This document shows, in pieces, positions 41,730 to 51,854 of a stretch of 64,000 nt of DNA; the first letter of the stretch is position 1, and every line of letters starts with the position of its first letter. The DNA is from CALEUX01 sp037439945 (GTDB lineage Bacteria; Bacteroidota; Bacteroidia; Bacteroidales; Marinilabiliaceae), in contig JBBIVA010000004.1 of assembly GCA_037439945.1 (NCBI GenBank), positions 1 to 64,000 of the forward strand. Reading direction: 5' to 3'. The notes under the pieces are model-generated. The model saw only the letters and a program-made list of their open reading frames with translations. It did no database searches and had not been told where the DNA came from. The position numbers were made by a program, and so were the translations under genes.

Positions 41730-43064
41730 TTATTCAACAAGGCTGTTGATGTAAACTTCCAGGTTCGTATAAGTATCAGATAATTTATAATCGCGGTGGT
41801 CATTACTATTCCCTGGATTTAACCCATTTGCAATTTCCCAGTCATCAGGTATTCCATCACCATCATCATCAGCTAATGCGTTACCACCTGATAAATCAGG
41901 CCACCCGCCTACCTCGGACTGACTGTTGATTATTCCATTAGTTCCATAGGTAAAACTACCATTTTTCACTTCATTGATTATCCTTGAATCTATTTCATCT
42001 CGGTATAAACTTGCACCTGCAAATTTTAATACATTATTAAAGGCCACATTAGCAGCCACCGGCTTTAGGCAGCTAATCTGAAAAGGTTTTTTAATTACAA
42101 ACTCATTTAAAGAACCCTTTTTAGTACTAACACCTTTATAATTATTTTTTGTTACCTGTTTGTTTCCTTCCAAAACATTACCATTTATATAATATTTCCC
42201 CACAGGGTAATACGGCTCAATAATTAATGCCCTTTCTTTAGGCTCAGTAGCAGGTCCCGGCTTGTAATAATTACCTATAATATTGTATTTACCATTTTCA
42301 CCACCATAACTTGCCTTCGACCGCCAATTGTAAATAACGTTGTTTACCATTTCGGCCAATTCTGTTTCGTTTTGAGTTAATCCCCTGCTACCCTGAAATC
42401 GGGGGTTACGACTTGTGTGATGTGCTAAAAGATTGTGGTGGAAAGTTGCATTATTGCCTCCCCATATACCACCATAGCCATGTTCACCTTTTTGATGGTG
42501 GGATAGGTTAAGGCTTTCTGTTATTATGCACCATTGAACTGTTGTATTCTCATTTTTGTAGAAAGTACAGGTTTCGTCAAGGCCCCAGCTAAAACTACAA
42601 TGATCAATTATAATATCTTTATTCCCCATACCCATTATTGCATCCTGTTCAATAGGAAATTCATCTCCGGGCCTAACCCTGATGTACCTTATTATAACAT
42701 TATTAGCGCTAATCCTGATACCATGGCCCGTAATGCAAATTCCCTTTCCCGGGGCGGTTTGGCCGGCTATAGTAAGGCTATCGTTATTTATACTCAATGT
42801 TTTTTTTAGGTTGATATTTCCTGAAACTGAAAACACTATTGTACGTGCCCCTTTTTTTTGAACCCCTTTTCTCAAACTTCCCGGACCATCATCATTTAAA
42901 TTGGTAACAATATACACAATGCCACCCCTGCCACCTGTGGTATATTTTCCTGCGCCCTCGGCGCCGGGGAAGGCGGGTACTAATTTCTCATTACACCCGC
43001 CCTTCTGGCTCCAAACAACCACACCAAAAAAAATAAACACAAAATTCAAAACCAGGTATTTCAT
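41730..43064 (-). CDS. Pectate lyase, PL1 family
   Basis: A 444-residue secreted lyase (signal MKYLVLNFVFIFFGVVVWSQ) cleaving polygalacturonate by beta-elimination to give unsaturated oligouronides. The PL1 form common in Bacteroidota is clear: AFPGAEGAGKYTTGGRGGIV near residues 31-50, DDGPGSLRKGVQKKGARTIV, TIAGQTAPGKGICITGHGI, DAIMGMGNKDIIIDHCSFSW (calcium and active-site region), NLLAHHTSRNPRFQG and a C-terminal DDDGDGIPDDWE calcium loop. Its products suit GH105 and KdgF/KduI/KduD. GH105 lies 28 bases upstream in the same operon. Confidence 0.92.
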   Translation of the reverse strand: MKYLVLNFVFIFFGVVVWSQKGGCNEKLVPAFPGAEGAGKYTTGGRGGIVYIVTNLNDDGPGSLRKGVQKKGARTIVFSVSGNINLKKTLSINNDSLTIAGQTAPGKGICITGHGIRISANNVIIRYIRVRPGDEFPIEQDAIMGMGNKDIIIDHCSFSWGLDETCTFYKNENTTVQWCIITESLNLSHHQKGEHGYGGIWGGNNATFHHNLLAHHTSRNPRFQGSRGLTQNETELAEMVNNVIYNWRSKASYGGENGKYNIIGNYYKPGPATEPKERALIIEPYYPVGKYYINGNVLEGNKQVTKNNYKGVSTKKGSLNEFVIKKPFQISCLKPVAANVAFNNVLKFAGASLYRDEIDSRIINEVKNGSFTYGTNGIINSQSEVGGWPDLSGGNALADDDGDGIPDDWEIANGLNPGNSNDHRDYKLSDTYTNLEVYINSLVE

Positions 43065-43092
43065 AATTTTCTGGTTAAATTATAATTAATAA

Positions 43093-44271
43093 CTATCTGT
43101 CCAATTCCAATGCTGCCAGTATAAAAGGGGCAACTCCTTTAGTATCATTGTCAACACGTTTCTCGGTAATATAGTATTCATAAGAGCCGTCACGATAAGG
43201 ATTTCCTCCCAGGCCACAAGCGCCGCAAACATTTTTCATCGTTATAAACCCATCAGTATCAACAATAATCAGGTGCTTTACAATTGAATCGAAGGTATTA
43301 TCTGCAATTTTGTAATATGTTGAGTCAAGATATCCTTGTTTTGCAGCTTTGGCAAATACGTATGTAAACATTGAAGAACCGGAGCCTTCGGCATAATTAC
43401 CTTCAACGCCTACATGGTCTAATACCTGAAACCACAATCCGGTTTGGGGATCGCGCACTTTAACCAGAGCTTCGGCTGTTTTACTCAAAATATCGATAAG
43501 TGTTTCACGTTGGGGATGATCCTTTGGAAAATAATCAAGCACATCAACAAGGGCCATCATATACCAACCCATTGCCCTGCTCCAGAAATGCGGTGACCTA
43601 CCTGTTTCTTTGTTGGCCCAGCCCATTTGCCGGCTTTCATCCCACGCGTGATATAATAATCCGGTATTCTCATCACGGGTTTTTTCATAAATAAGGTTAA
43701 ATTCGTGCACAATAACATCAAACCATTGAGGTGCGTTAAATTCTTTACCATATTGAGCTAAAAAGGGGGAAGCCATGTATAGGCCATCAAGCCACATCTG
43801 GTTAGGATAAATCTTTTTATGCCAATAACCTCCTGAAGGTGTTTTTGGATGTGTTTCCATTTGCCTCACAAGAAGCCCGATTGCATCGCGATATTTCTGT
43901 AAACCGTTACGTTTATATAAAGTAATAAGATTTTTGCCAGGATTAATGTGGTCAATATTGTACTCATCAATTGAATAACTCTTTATACTCCCATCTTCAT
44001 TAACAAAATAATCTACATAGGTTTCCAGATACTTTGAATATTTCGCATCAATATTTCCCAGTTTATCAATTGCCTGACCCAAAAATGCCACATCGTATGA
44101 CCATTTTATTGTTTTAGGATTTAAATAATTAACCAGGGAGTCATATCTGAACATTACCGAATTAGCCATTTGAACTGACCATTTTTCGTTATTTTCAGGC
44201 GTATTTTTTTTTGATGAGGTACATCCAATTGTGCCAAAAACAACTATCAATATTGCTAATATTTTTTTCAT
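43093..44271 (-). CDS. GH105 unsaturated rhamnogalacturonyl/uronyl hydrolase, lipoprotein
   Basis: A 392-residue lipoprotein (MKKILAILIVVFGTIGC, cysteine 17). The alpha/alpha-barrel GH105 family hydrates the double bond of lyase products to release unsaturated uronate. Motifs are INPGKNLITLYKRNG, GGYWHKKIYPNQMWLDGLYM (catalytic aspartate D162), RSPHFWSRAMGWYMMALVDV near residues 225-244 and the end KGVAPFILAALELDR. It starts exactly at the end of a family A element and is followed by PL1. Its product feeds the KdgF-like cupin. Confidence 0.92.
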   Translation of the reverse strand: MKKILAILIVVFGTIGCTSSKKNTPENNEKWSVQMANSVMFRYDSLVNYLNPKTIKWSYDVAFLGQAIDKLGNIDAKYSKYLETYVDYFVNEDGSIKSYSIDEYNIDHINPGKNLITLYKRNGLQKYRDAIGLLVRQMETHPKTPSGGYWHKKIYPNQMWLDGLYMASPFLAQYGKEFNAPQWFDVIVHEFNLIYEKTRDENTGLLYHAWDESRQMGWANKETGRSPHFWSRAMGWYMMALVDVLDYFPKDHPQRETLIDILSKTAEALVKVRDPQTGLWFQVLDHVGVEGNYAEGSGSSMFTYVFAKAAKQGYLDSTYYKIADNTFDSIVKHLIIVDTDGFITMKNVCGACGLGGNPYRDGSYEYYITEKRVDNDTKGVAPFILAALELDR

Positions 44272-44445
44272 CAGTAAATAATTTTTAGTTTAAGGTCGGA
44301 TGGCTTTCCGCGTTACGGAACAGGTTGTCCCGTTATTAGGGTAGAACTCCATCTTTGATGTTTTGACTTCGTCGATCTTCTATTCATTGGTGTTTCCCGA
44401 AAAGCCGGGACAAGTTGTGTTTTTTCGCAAACATGTTCGTTTCAT
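44272..44445 (-). repeat. Dispersed intergenic element, family A, copy 4
   Basis: About 174 bases, beginning just before the GH105 ATG (TATTTACTG|ATG on the minus strand) and ending CGTTTCAT. Strongly similar to 2675-2828 (shared TTTTTTCGCAAACATGTTCG). The minus-strand frame reads MKRTCLRKNTTCPDFSGNTN then a stop, and continues KIDEVKTSKMEF in the same frame. Confidence 0.7.
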
Positions 44446-44612
44446 TGGTGGTTTTGTTTGCATAGTATGCCCGTTTTATGGTTTTAGGTTTCAAATTTAA
44501 TTAACCGGTTTAGGAAATTTATATTATAAAACTGACCTTATTCACTTCCCAAAATTTATCTTGCTTCAAATGAGCGCATTCAGATAGAATTCGAGATTTG
44601 GGTTTTGGGGGC
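44446..44612. other. Intergenic stretch, no gene seen
   Basis: AT-rich DNA between the family A element and the broken lipoprotein gene. No motif recognised. Confidence 0.4.
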
Positions 44613-44836
44613 TTAGATTATATTTTTATTATTTGCCTGATATGCAGGATTGATTTTCATCTCTGGTTGCAGGTTATCAGGTATTTTATCCTTATCTATA
44701 TCAACCGGTGCAGGCAAAGAATATAATACGGGCCAGGTGCCTGTTCTTTAAAAGGTGGATATTTTGAACAACCTAAACAAATAAACAACCAGTAAACCGC
44801 TAATAAAACTATTGCTTTCTTCAAATCACTATTCAC
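44613..44836 (-). pseudogene. Frameshifted small lipoprotein gene
   Basis: From GTG at 44834-44836 the minus strand reads VNSDLKKAIVLLAVYWLF, then ICLGCSKYPPFKEQAPGP, a lipoprotein signal with lipobox LGC. It soon meets a stop. One base later the other frame continues VLYSLPAPVDIDKDKIPD, then NLQPEMKINPAYQANNKN and TAA at 44613-44615. Joined, it would be a lipoprotein of about 73 residues. The DxDKDxIPD block resembles a calcium loop as in the PL1 tail, so it may be what is left of a larger pectin-locus gene. Overlap of two unrelated chance frames is the alternative. Confidence 0.5.
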
Positions 44837-44847
44837 TAATTTAAGCA

Positions 44848-44874
44848 GAGGGGCAACTATTATGGTTGCCCCTC
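44848..44874 (-). terminator. Terminator of the SusCD operon
   Basis: GAGGGGCAAC at 44848-44857 pairs perfectly with GTTGCCCCTC at 44865-44874 across a 7-base loop. It lies 23 bases past the stop of the surface-lipoprotein gene; its T run is weak. Confidence 0.75.
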
Positions 44875-44896
44875 CACAGCTTAAACACCTAAATTT

Positions 44897-46489
44897 TTAT
44901 TGCAACCACCTTGGGTCACCTATTCCATTCAAAATTAAATCAAGATTTGTTAATTTAAAATTACCTGTTGCTACATCAACAAATCCGGGGTTTAAAGTGG
45001 TATGGTTGCCTGAATTATCAAACTTACCACTGGTTACACCACCTAAAAATTGTGGTGCATTAAAATAATTGTTCTGTGAACAAGTTGGCTGTGTTGTCAA
45101 AGCCTGATTTGTGTAATATCCAAGATATCCGGTTGAACCTGCAAAAATACATTTGGTTACTGTAGATGTGTTGTTAACAAACCGTACATACAAAATTCGT
45201 CTTCCGGAAGTGGCATTGCCTGCGACATTATAAAAAGTACAGCGGTCTATATCAACTTTTGATGTGGAACCGGGGAAACTAGCTGACGAATTATCCAATC
45301 GTATAAAGTCACGTGGTAATGCGGCAACCATGTTAAATGTGCTTCGTTTGATATTGAGATTAACAACATGTCCGGTTCTAAAGTCAATAAAATCCCCTCC
45401 ATCATTAACTATATTTGACATAATACAATTAACAATATCCAAAGTTTCAACTTTTGCAACAGCAGCTCCACCATAAATTAGTGCCTGGTTATAGTTACGC
45501 ACAATACAACCATCAATAACAATTGAATTAATATTATAAGTTCCGGGATCAAAAAAGATTGCCTGGGTCATAATGACCGAAGGGCTTCCGTATGTCCCAA
45601 CCATTTCTAAATCTTTAACAATAAAATCATTAACCCCTGCCGATAATACAAAGCGGTTATTTAGCACAGGTTTATTATGGGGATAAACTCCTTTTAAAGT
45701 TATTGATTTGTTTATGGCAATATCACCTTGGTGTACAGTGTATGCACCCGGGAATAAAGCCAATACAGTTCCAGGTTGTGCAGCCTGGATTACAGCATTT
45801 AAATTATCAGCCGGATAAACAGGGGTTGCGCCCTGTAAATCAATTAATGTTGTAAATACAAGGGTACCACGAGTTTTTGTTCCATTCATTAATTTGGCCG
45901 TATAGGTTGTTTCACCTGTTAAACCAGATATTGTAACTGCACCTGTTGCAATTTCCGATGCTGTAACTGTATGGGTAATATTGCCAGGGGTTAAAACAAC
46001 CGATGAGGCAAATTGCCCTGCAGGCCATCTTAAAGTAACCTCTTTGGCTTTTAACTCATCTGGGTTAATGGGCAAAAATATTTGCTCAGCATCAGTTCTA
46101 AATACTGCACTTACCCATTTTGAGTCATTAATACCTTCTCCAACTGCCTTAACACGCACAGAGTAATCTGTTTCACCTGAAAGCCCTGGAATTGTAATTG
46201 GCAATTGGCTAAATGTTACACCTGAAACTGTTTTTTCAGGATTACCAGAAAAATTCAATTGTCCGTTATCATAAAATTCAATTGTGTAAGTTGTGGCATT
46301 TTTTACCAATCTCCATTCAAGTCGCACCGAAGTTTTGTTTACCACAAATGCTTTTATACCAACCGGTGAAAAAAGCCTGCTAACGTTAAGCGTGGTAATT
46401 TCCGGATCAATATCATCTGTGCATCCTGAAACCAAAAATGCAGCAGCGAGGCCCAGAATATATGTATATCTTTTTATTAACTTATTCAT
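44897..46489 (-). CDS. Surface lipoprotein with Fn3-like and parallel beta-helix domains (DUF4957/DUF5123-like)
   Basis: A 530-residue lipoprotein, with MNKLIKRYTYILGLAAAFLV then SGC at about residue 23 followed by acidic TDDIDPE, a surface-export-like sequence. Residues 45-130 and 145-215 are Fn3-like (TSVRLEWRLVKNATTYTIEF; SGETDYSVRVKAVGEG). Residues 225-530 form a pectate-lyase-like helix (NLNAVIQAAQPGTVLALFPG; SITLKGVYPHNKPVL) and a C-terminal DUF5123-like part. I see no catalytic set, so it is probably the outer-membrane glycan-binding partner of SusC/SusD. The gene directly follows susD, where SusE/SusF-type proteins sit. Confidence 0.78.
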   Translation of the reverse strand: MNKLIKRYTYILGLAAAFLVSGCTDDIDPEITTLNVSRLFSPVGIKAFVVNKTSVRLEWRLVKNATTYTIEFYDNGQLNFSGNPEKTVSGVTFSQLPITIPGLSGETDYSVRVKAVGEGINDSKWVSAVFRTDAEQIFLPINPDELKAKEVTLRWPAGQFASSVVLTPGNITHTVTASEIATGAVTISGLTGETTYTAKLMNGTKTRGTLVFTTLIDLQGATPVYPADNLNAVIQAAQPGTVLALFPGAYTVHQGDIAINKSITLKGVYPHNKPVLNNRFVLSAGVNDFIVKDLEMVGTYGSPSVIMTQAIFFDPGTYNINSIVIDGCIVRNYNQALIYGGAAVAKVETLDIVNCIMSNIVNDGGDFIDFRTGHVVNLNIKRSTFNMVAALPRDFIRLDNSSASFPGSTSKVDIDRCTFYNVAGNATSGRRILYVRFVNNTSTVTKCIFAGSTGYLGYYTNQALTTQPTCSQNNYFNAPQFLGGVTSGKFDNSGNHTTLNPGFVDVATGNFKLTNLDLILNGIGDPRWLQ

Positions 46490-46513
46490 TGCATTATTTT
46501 TTTTGGTTGCTAA

Positions 46514-48298
46514 TTATTGAAAATTGTAACCATTGTTATTTAGTTTGCCATTACTGCTATCAATAAATACTTGCCATATTGGCCAAAATTGTTGTAAGTT
46601 GGGGTCACGTACAAACAAGGCATCCCAATAAGTAACCTGGTCGCCTGTTGCCGATAACTTCCAGGTAGTGTTTGAGGGATATCCAAGACTTTCACCTACA
46701 GCATCAGTTTCGCCGTAGTTCAATCCATAAATTACAACAGATTCATTGTTATCGGCAGTTTTAAAATAAATTTTCAATGGCAGATTGGCATATTTCCCTT
46801 GCCTGTTTTCAAGTTGTTGCAATTTGGTTTTTGCTTCATTTAATTTTGTACTTAACAGGTTCCAACGTATAAGGTCGCCTTTACGCAACATTTCACCTGT
46901 AAATTCCAAAGCCCTTTCATCTACAATAGCATTAAAGAATGCTTCCTTGCTGGCAGTAGCCTGAGCCATAAAGGCATTTACTTTAGCTGTATTGTTTGGA
47001 AATGCACGTTCCCGTATCATCATCAAATATGGAGCAGCTGCCTGTGGGCCATCAATTTCGTTAACAGCTTCAGCCGCCATTAATACAACATCGGCGTAAC
47101 GCATATATAGCCAATTTAACCCATCATCGTTTGTTGAGGTAACAAACCTGTTTAACCATTCATAGCGATATTTTCCAAACTGCCACCTGCTCAAACTGGT
47201 TGGTACCTGCTTTCCACTGGTCCATTCATAAGGTACGCATGTTACATTACGGCGAACATCTTCAACATCATATTCATAAAACATTATTGGGTTTGGCCCG
47301 TTTGTACCACCTTTTGCCTGACCGGTATATTTATCAACAGTTGTATGTCTAACACCCAAATCAAATATAACACGGCCACGGCCTTCACTAAAAGGCAATT
47401 CCCATAGGATTTCATTTCCTGCAATAAACTTCTCCTGATGGAGAGCTTTAAAAACCCCTTCAAAAGTTTGTAACCTACATGTGGCGCTGTTAATTACATC
47501 GAGGCACTCTTTTTTAGCAATGGCATACATTTTATCAGGAGAAAGTTCAGGATCTGAGCTCCTGCGAACTGTTCCATCGGCACGTTGAGAAAATCCCCCG
47601 GCTGCAAGGGCTATCCGTGCCCTTAGTCCCTTAACAAAGGCTTTATTAATTCGTTCAGTTGATTTGGTAGCGGCATTCTCATTTGGCCAACCAACCATTT
47701 CTGCAGCTTCTTCCAAATCGGCCAATAATTGTTTGTAAATTACATCCCTATCGCTTCGCGGCAGATATGTTGTTGCTGATGTAACAGGTTCAAAACGGGC
47801 AGGTACATCCCCCCAACCTTTAATAAGGTCACTGTAAACAACAGCTCTCAATGTTAAAATTTCACCTAGTATTTGAGCCATTTGAGAATTATTGGCAACA
47901 TTTCCATTATTGCGCAAACCCCTAATTGCAACATTTGCCCTTTCAATTCCTTCATAAAATTTTGCCCACGCGTTATTTTCGGTATTCATTTGTCCATTAA
48001 TAACGTTGGTATTGTAATTTGACAATCTGGCCTTATCATCATTAACGTTTTTAAGGGAATTGTAAACTTCACAATCGGTATTAATCCCGTAATACACTAA
48101 ATACCTTCCCCTATAGGAATTTGTTTCACAAAATGATTGTAAAATGCCTGCAATAGCGCCTTCAGCTAAAGTTTGATTCGAGAAAATAACTGATTCATCA
48201 AGCGAAGATTTGGTTGGTGCATCCAATAAATCTTCACAGGAACTCATCACTCCGGCAAGCGATAAGGTTATTAAGAGAATATATAATACTTTTTTCAT
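46514..48298 (-). CDS. SusD/RagB family outer-membrane glycan-binding lipoprotein
   Basis: A 594-residue lipoprotein. The signal MKKVLYILLITLSLAGVMSSC is followed by acidic EDLLDAP, the usual surface-export tag. SusD landmarks are SLDESVIFSNQTLAEGAIAG, the TPR-like EILTLRAVVYSDLIKGWGDV near residues 143-162, and the C-terminal FNAIVDERALEFTGEMLRKG then DLIRWN. It caps the SusC channel and presents oligosaccharides. It follows susC after 21 bases. The surrounding enzymes make pectic oligosaccharides the likely ligand. Confidence 0.95.
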   Translation of the reverse strand: MKKVLYILLITLSLAGVMSSCEDLLDAPTKSSLDESVIFSNQTLAEGAIAGILQSFCETNSYRGRYLVYYGINTDCEVYNSLKNVNDDKARLSNYNTNVINGQMNTENNAWAKFYEGIERANVAIRGLRNNGNVANNSQMAQILGEILTLRAVVYSDLIKGWGDVPARFEPVTSATTYLPRSDRDVIYKQLLADLEEAAEMVGWPNENAATKSTERINKAFVKGLRARIALAAGGFSQRADGTVRRSSDPELSPDKMYAIAKKECLDVINSATCRLQTFEGVFKALHQEKFIAGNEILWELPFSEGRGRVIFDLGVRHTTVDKYTGQAKGGTNGPNPIMFYEYDVEDVRRNVTCVPYEWTSGKQVPTSLSRWQFGKYRYEWLNRFVTSTNDDGLNWLYMRYADVVLMAAEAVNEIDGPQAAAPYLMMIRERAFPNNTAKVNAFMAQATASKEAFFNAIVDERALEFTGEMLRKGDLIRWNLLSTKLNEAKTKLQQLENRQGKYANLPLKIYFKTADNNESVVIYGLNYGETDAVGESLGYPSNTTWKLSATGDQVTYWDALFVRDPNLQQFWPIWQVFIDSSNGKLNNNGYNFQ

Positions 48299-48319
48299 TT
48301 TTTCCCTATAATTAGTTTA

Positions 48320-51300
48320 TTAGAAACTCAAATTCATACCAAATACAATAGACCTGCTCCTTGGATATGCGGAATAATCAACACCCGGGGTTAACGGGGT
48401 TCTCCTGCGGGTAGAAACTTCCGGATCAAAACCACTGTAATTTGTCCAAACAAAAACATTATACCCACTCACATAGAACCTTAGATTTTGAATATTTGCC
48501 TTTTTTACTAAATCTTTGGGCAGGGTATAACCCAATGTTAAAGTATTCAAACGTAGGAATGATCCATCTTCAACAGCCCAGTCAGAAAACACAAATCGGC
48601 TCATAAATGGCGACCACATAGTTGTATTTGCATTCATTTCCTCCAATTGGGCAGGATCGTTAGATATGGTACCATTGGGCAGGAGGTTTGTCCATCTTTT
48701 ACCGTCTGCCATAACTGTAATCATGTTGCGCGAGTGATACTTACTGCTTGATGTATACTCAATTTTATTGGCATTATAAACATCATTTCCATAACTCCAG
48801 TTAAAGGCAGCTGAAAGGTCAAAACCATAAACCCTGCCATTTAAAACCATACCTCCTGTATGCAGGGGATTGGCATCACCAATAATTGTTCTGTCAGAAG
48901 TATTTACAAGGTTATCACCTTCAGTAGTGTTAACTAATTTTAATGTTCCTGGTCGAAGTGTACCAACTATCGGCCGGCTATCAGTAACTCCCTGACTTAA
49001 AACCCATGCTCCGTTAATATATCCGTCAAAATCGGATACTTCATATCGGCCTGCCGTTTTGTAACCATACATTTTACCTACTGAACCTCCTGTTGCTACC
49101 CAATAATCGGCACCTATTTCAGTTGATGCCCACCCTGATTCAGATGAAAAATTATTCATCAACCCCAAGGATTTAATTTCATTACGGTTAAATCCAATAT
49201 TGGCAGAAATATTTAACCCATAATTAGGTTTGTCCATGGCTACCCAGTTAATAGTTGCTTCAATACCCTTATTTTGAGTTTTACCCATATTACGGTATTG
49301 ATTATCATATCCGGTTCCTGGAACGGGGAATAAAATCAGGAGGTCTTTAGTATTGTTTATATAACCTTCAAAACTACCATTTAATTTACCTCCTAGAGTG
49401 GTAAAATCGAGCCCTACATTCCTTGTAATTGTAGTTTCCCATTTTAAATCAGGGTTTGCCATCGTTTTACTTGCAGCCCAAAAACTATTATACCCATTTA
49501 CCCATGTAGTCTCCCTTACTTCAAGAGATTGGGTTAACTGACCCGATGGTATATTATTATTACCGGCAGTACCATAACTAAAGCGTAACTTTAAATCATC
49601 CAGCCAATTTTTTGTTGATTCCATAAAAGGCTCCGAAGAAACGCGCCAGGCAGCAGCAGCCGATGGAAAATAGCCCCATCTGTTCCCCTCTGAGAATTTT
49701 GATGACCCATCTGCACGGAAAGTTCCGCTTATTAAATATTTTCCTCTAAAATCGTAATTAAAACGACTGAAGAATGAAAACAAAATATCATCGGGATATA
49801 AAAAATTATCAATAGAATTTGCTTTTCCCTGTGCTGAAAGTTTGGATGCATCAGCAAATGTAAATGTTTTAGGAAAACCATGAACTGTAGTTGAATGAAT
49901 TTCCTGTGTTCGTATAATATATTCTTGTCCCAACAACATATTTAATTTATGATCTTTTGAAATTAGCTTCTTGAAATCATAAGCCATTGTGTTTGTGTTA
50001 CGTATTGATTCACGGGTCAATTTATTAAAAATAATGGCCGGTAAGCCCTGATTTTCAGCAGCAGGTTTATTCCTTACATAATAAGTAGTTGTTCCATAAA
50101 AACGGTCGTCATTATTTCTATAATCGTCCAATCCAACTTCTGTTTTCAATTTCAAATTACTTATAATTTCCCATGCTACACTACCACTTAGATTATAAGA
50201 TATACGTTTTTGAAACCTGTCGTTATCTGATAAGGCAACCAAAGGATGGTAAAGTGCAAAATCAGGGTCGGTATCTCCAGTATCAGTTAATCCTGAAACC
50301 GGGAAGGGAGGATATATCATTGCAAATTTCAAACGTGAATCAGCCGAAGAAACTTCATTCTGTTCATTTGTCCCACCACCCTCAATCTGGGTATTTGAGT
50401 AACGTACTGAAAAATCAAGAGAAATCTTTTTATTTGGTTTATTTGTTAATTTCAACGTTAGATTATCACGCTTAAATCCGGACATTTGCATAATAGCTTT
50501 TTCGTCAACATGGCTATACGTAAATGAGTATTGGTTTTTTTCAGTACCCCCGGTTACGCTAAGGTTGTGGTTAAAAGAAAACCCCCTACGGCCAAAAACT
50601 AATTCCTGCCAGTCGTTAGGTTTAACTTCGCCGTAAAGTTCCATATCCTGAAAGTTTCCAAAAATGTTGCTGTATTCGTTAGGGCTATTATCAAGTAAAG
50701 ACCTTTCAAACTGCCACTTAACATAATCACCAGGCGATAACACATCCAACTTATTTGCAAGTTTTTTATAACTTACAAAAGCATTGTAATTAACCGAAAC
50801 TTTACCCTCTTTACCTTTTTTAGTGGTTATAATGATTACACCGTTTGCACCTCTTGAACCATAAATGGCCGTTGAAGATGCATCCTTCAAAACGTCAACA
50901 GATTCTATATCAGCAGGCGAAATGTCAGAAATTGTTTCAACAGGAAATCCATCAACGATATATAACGGAGAATTATCACCTGTGATTGACCCTCCACCAC
51001 GAACACGAATTTTTATTTCCGCATCGGGCGAACCCTCAGTTGCAGATATTTGCACCCCGGCCAATCGTCCGGTTATCGCTTCAGCTGCACTTGCAACAGG
51101 AATTGCCTGTAAAGCCTCGCCTGTAACCGAAGAAACCGAACCGGTAATATCTTTACGTTGTACTGTTCCATAACCAATGGCAACAACCTCTTTCAACCCG
51201 ATTGAACTTTCTTGAAGCGTTACATTTATTGTTGATTGATTACCTACTGAAGCCTCCTTTTCAGTAAATCCAATAAATTTATAAATAAGTACCGATTGCC

Positions 51301-51520
51301 CTGGGTTATCAACTTGTAGCTGGTAATCACCATTAATATCGGTAATAGTACCGTTGGTGGTTCCTTTTACAATTATATTAACACCCGGCAATGCTTCTCC
51401 TGTTGAAGAAAGCACCCTGCCTTTTATTAATCTGCTTTCCTGGGCGAAGGTAAGCACACTGCTTGTCCATAACCCTAAAAGCATTAAAAATCTTAAAATT
51501 TCCCTTTTTTTCATAATCAT
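48320..51520 (-). CDS. SusC/RagA family TonB-dependent transporter
   Basis: A 1066-residue outer-membrane transporter; ATG 51520 or ATG 51514 could start it. After the signal peptide comes a carboxypeptidase-D-like domain (IKGRVLSSTGEALPGVNIIV; TDINGDYQLQVDN), a TonB-box-like region (VVAIGYGTVQRKDITGSV), the plug (AITGRLAGVQISATEGSPDA; SPLYIVDGFPV; LKDASSTAIYGSRGANGVI) and a 22-strand barrel ending in SYPRSRSIVFGMNLSF-like residues. It imports oligosaccharides into the periplasm using TonB energy. It heads susC, susD and the surface lipoprotein gene, and is probably switched on by the HTCS at 57492. Confidence 0.96.
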   Translation of the reverse strand: MIMKKREILRFLMLLGLWTSSVLTFAQESRLIKGRVLSSTGEALPGVNIIVKGTTNGTITDINGDYQLQVDNPGQSVLIYKFIGFTEKEASVGNQSTINVTLQESSIGLKEVVAIGYGTVQRKDITGSVSSVTGEALQAIPVASAAEAITGRLAGVQISATEGSPDAEIKIRVRGGGSITGDNSPLYIVDGFPVETISDISPADIESVDVLKDASSTAIYGSRGANGVIIITTKKGKEGKVSVNYNAFVSYKKLANKLDVLSPGDYVKWQFERSLLDNSPNEYSNIFGNFQDMELYGEVKPNDWQELVFGRRGFSFNHNLSVTGGTEKNQYSFTYSHVDEKAIMQMSGFKRDNLTLKLTNKPNKKISLDFSVRYSNTQIEGGGTNEQNEVSSADSRLKFAMIYPPFPVSGLTDTGDTDPDFALYHPLVALSDNDRFQKRISYNLSGSVAWEIISNLKLKTEVGLDDYRNNDDRFYGTTTYYVRNKPAAENQGLPAIIFNKLTRESIRNTNTMAYDFKKLISKDHKLNMLLGQEYIIRTQEIHSTTVHGFPKTFTFADASKLSAQGKANSIDNFLYPDDILFSFFSRFNYDFRGKYLISGTFRADGSSKFSEGNRWGYFPSAAAAWRVSSEPFMESTKNWLDDLKLRFSYGTAGNNNIPSGQLTQSLEVRETTWVNGYNSFWAASKTMANPDLKWETTITRNVGLDFTTLGGKLNGSFEGYINNTKDLLILFPVPGTGYDNQYRNMGKTQNKGIEATINWVAMDKPNYGLNISANIGFNRNEIKSLGLMNNFSSESGWASTEIGADYWVATGGSVGKMYGYKTAGRYEVSDFDGYINGAWVLSQGVTDSRPIVGTLRPGTLKLVNTTEGDNLVNTSDRTIIGDANPLHTGGMVLNGRVYGFDLSAAFNWSYGNDVYNANKIEYTSSSKYHSRNMITVMADGKRWTNLLPNGTISNDPAQLEEMNANTTMWSPFMSRFVFSDWAVEDGSFLRLNTLTLGYTLPKDLVKKANIQNLRFYVSGYNVFVWTNYSGFDPEVSTRRRTPLTPGVDYSAYPRSRSIVFGMNLSF

Positions 51521-51854
51521 TTAAAACTTTAGGTATTAACCATTAAAATAATTCTGATCTATCCTTAAAAATCATACTCCAGTGATCTAATATACTTTGT
51601 TATTAAAAAATCTATTTTAAAAAAAGTTTTAATATTTTACTTAATTGTTTTAACATCTGTTAACTTTTGCATGTGCAATTTAAGAATTTTACTTCTACTT
51701 AACCGTAGAAAAACTATCGTAATAACTGGTACAAATTGACCATAATCAATAGTAACAAATTATCACATTGCTGACTTACAATACATTACGACAAGCAGCA
51801 TTATTAAGGAAACTTATAATAAACCGATTTGGGTAAAAACAAAGGAAGGTTAAT
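51521..51854. other. Upstream region of susC
   Basis: About 334 bases between the CE12 gene stop and the susC start. It should hold the susC promoter and any HTCS site. A segment near 51808-51848 (ATTATTAAGGAAACTTATAA, then ACCGATTTGGGTAAAAAC) weakly resembles the right end of family B. No gene seen. Confidence 0.4.

Noticed and set aside
48320..51520. Open frames on the strand opposite susC (for example 50173-50475 and 50865-51173)
   Set aside because: They lie wholly inside a well-conserved SusC gene and show no family motifs, so they are shadows.
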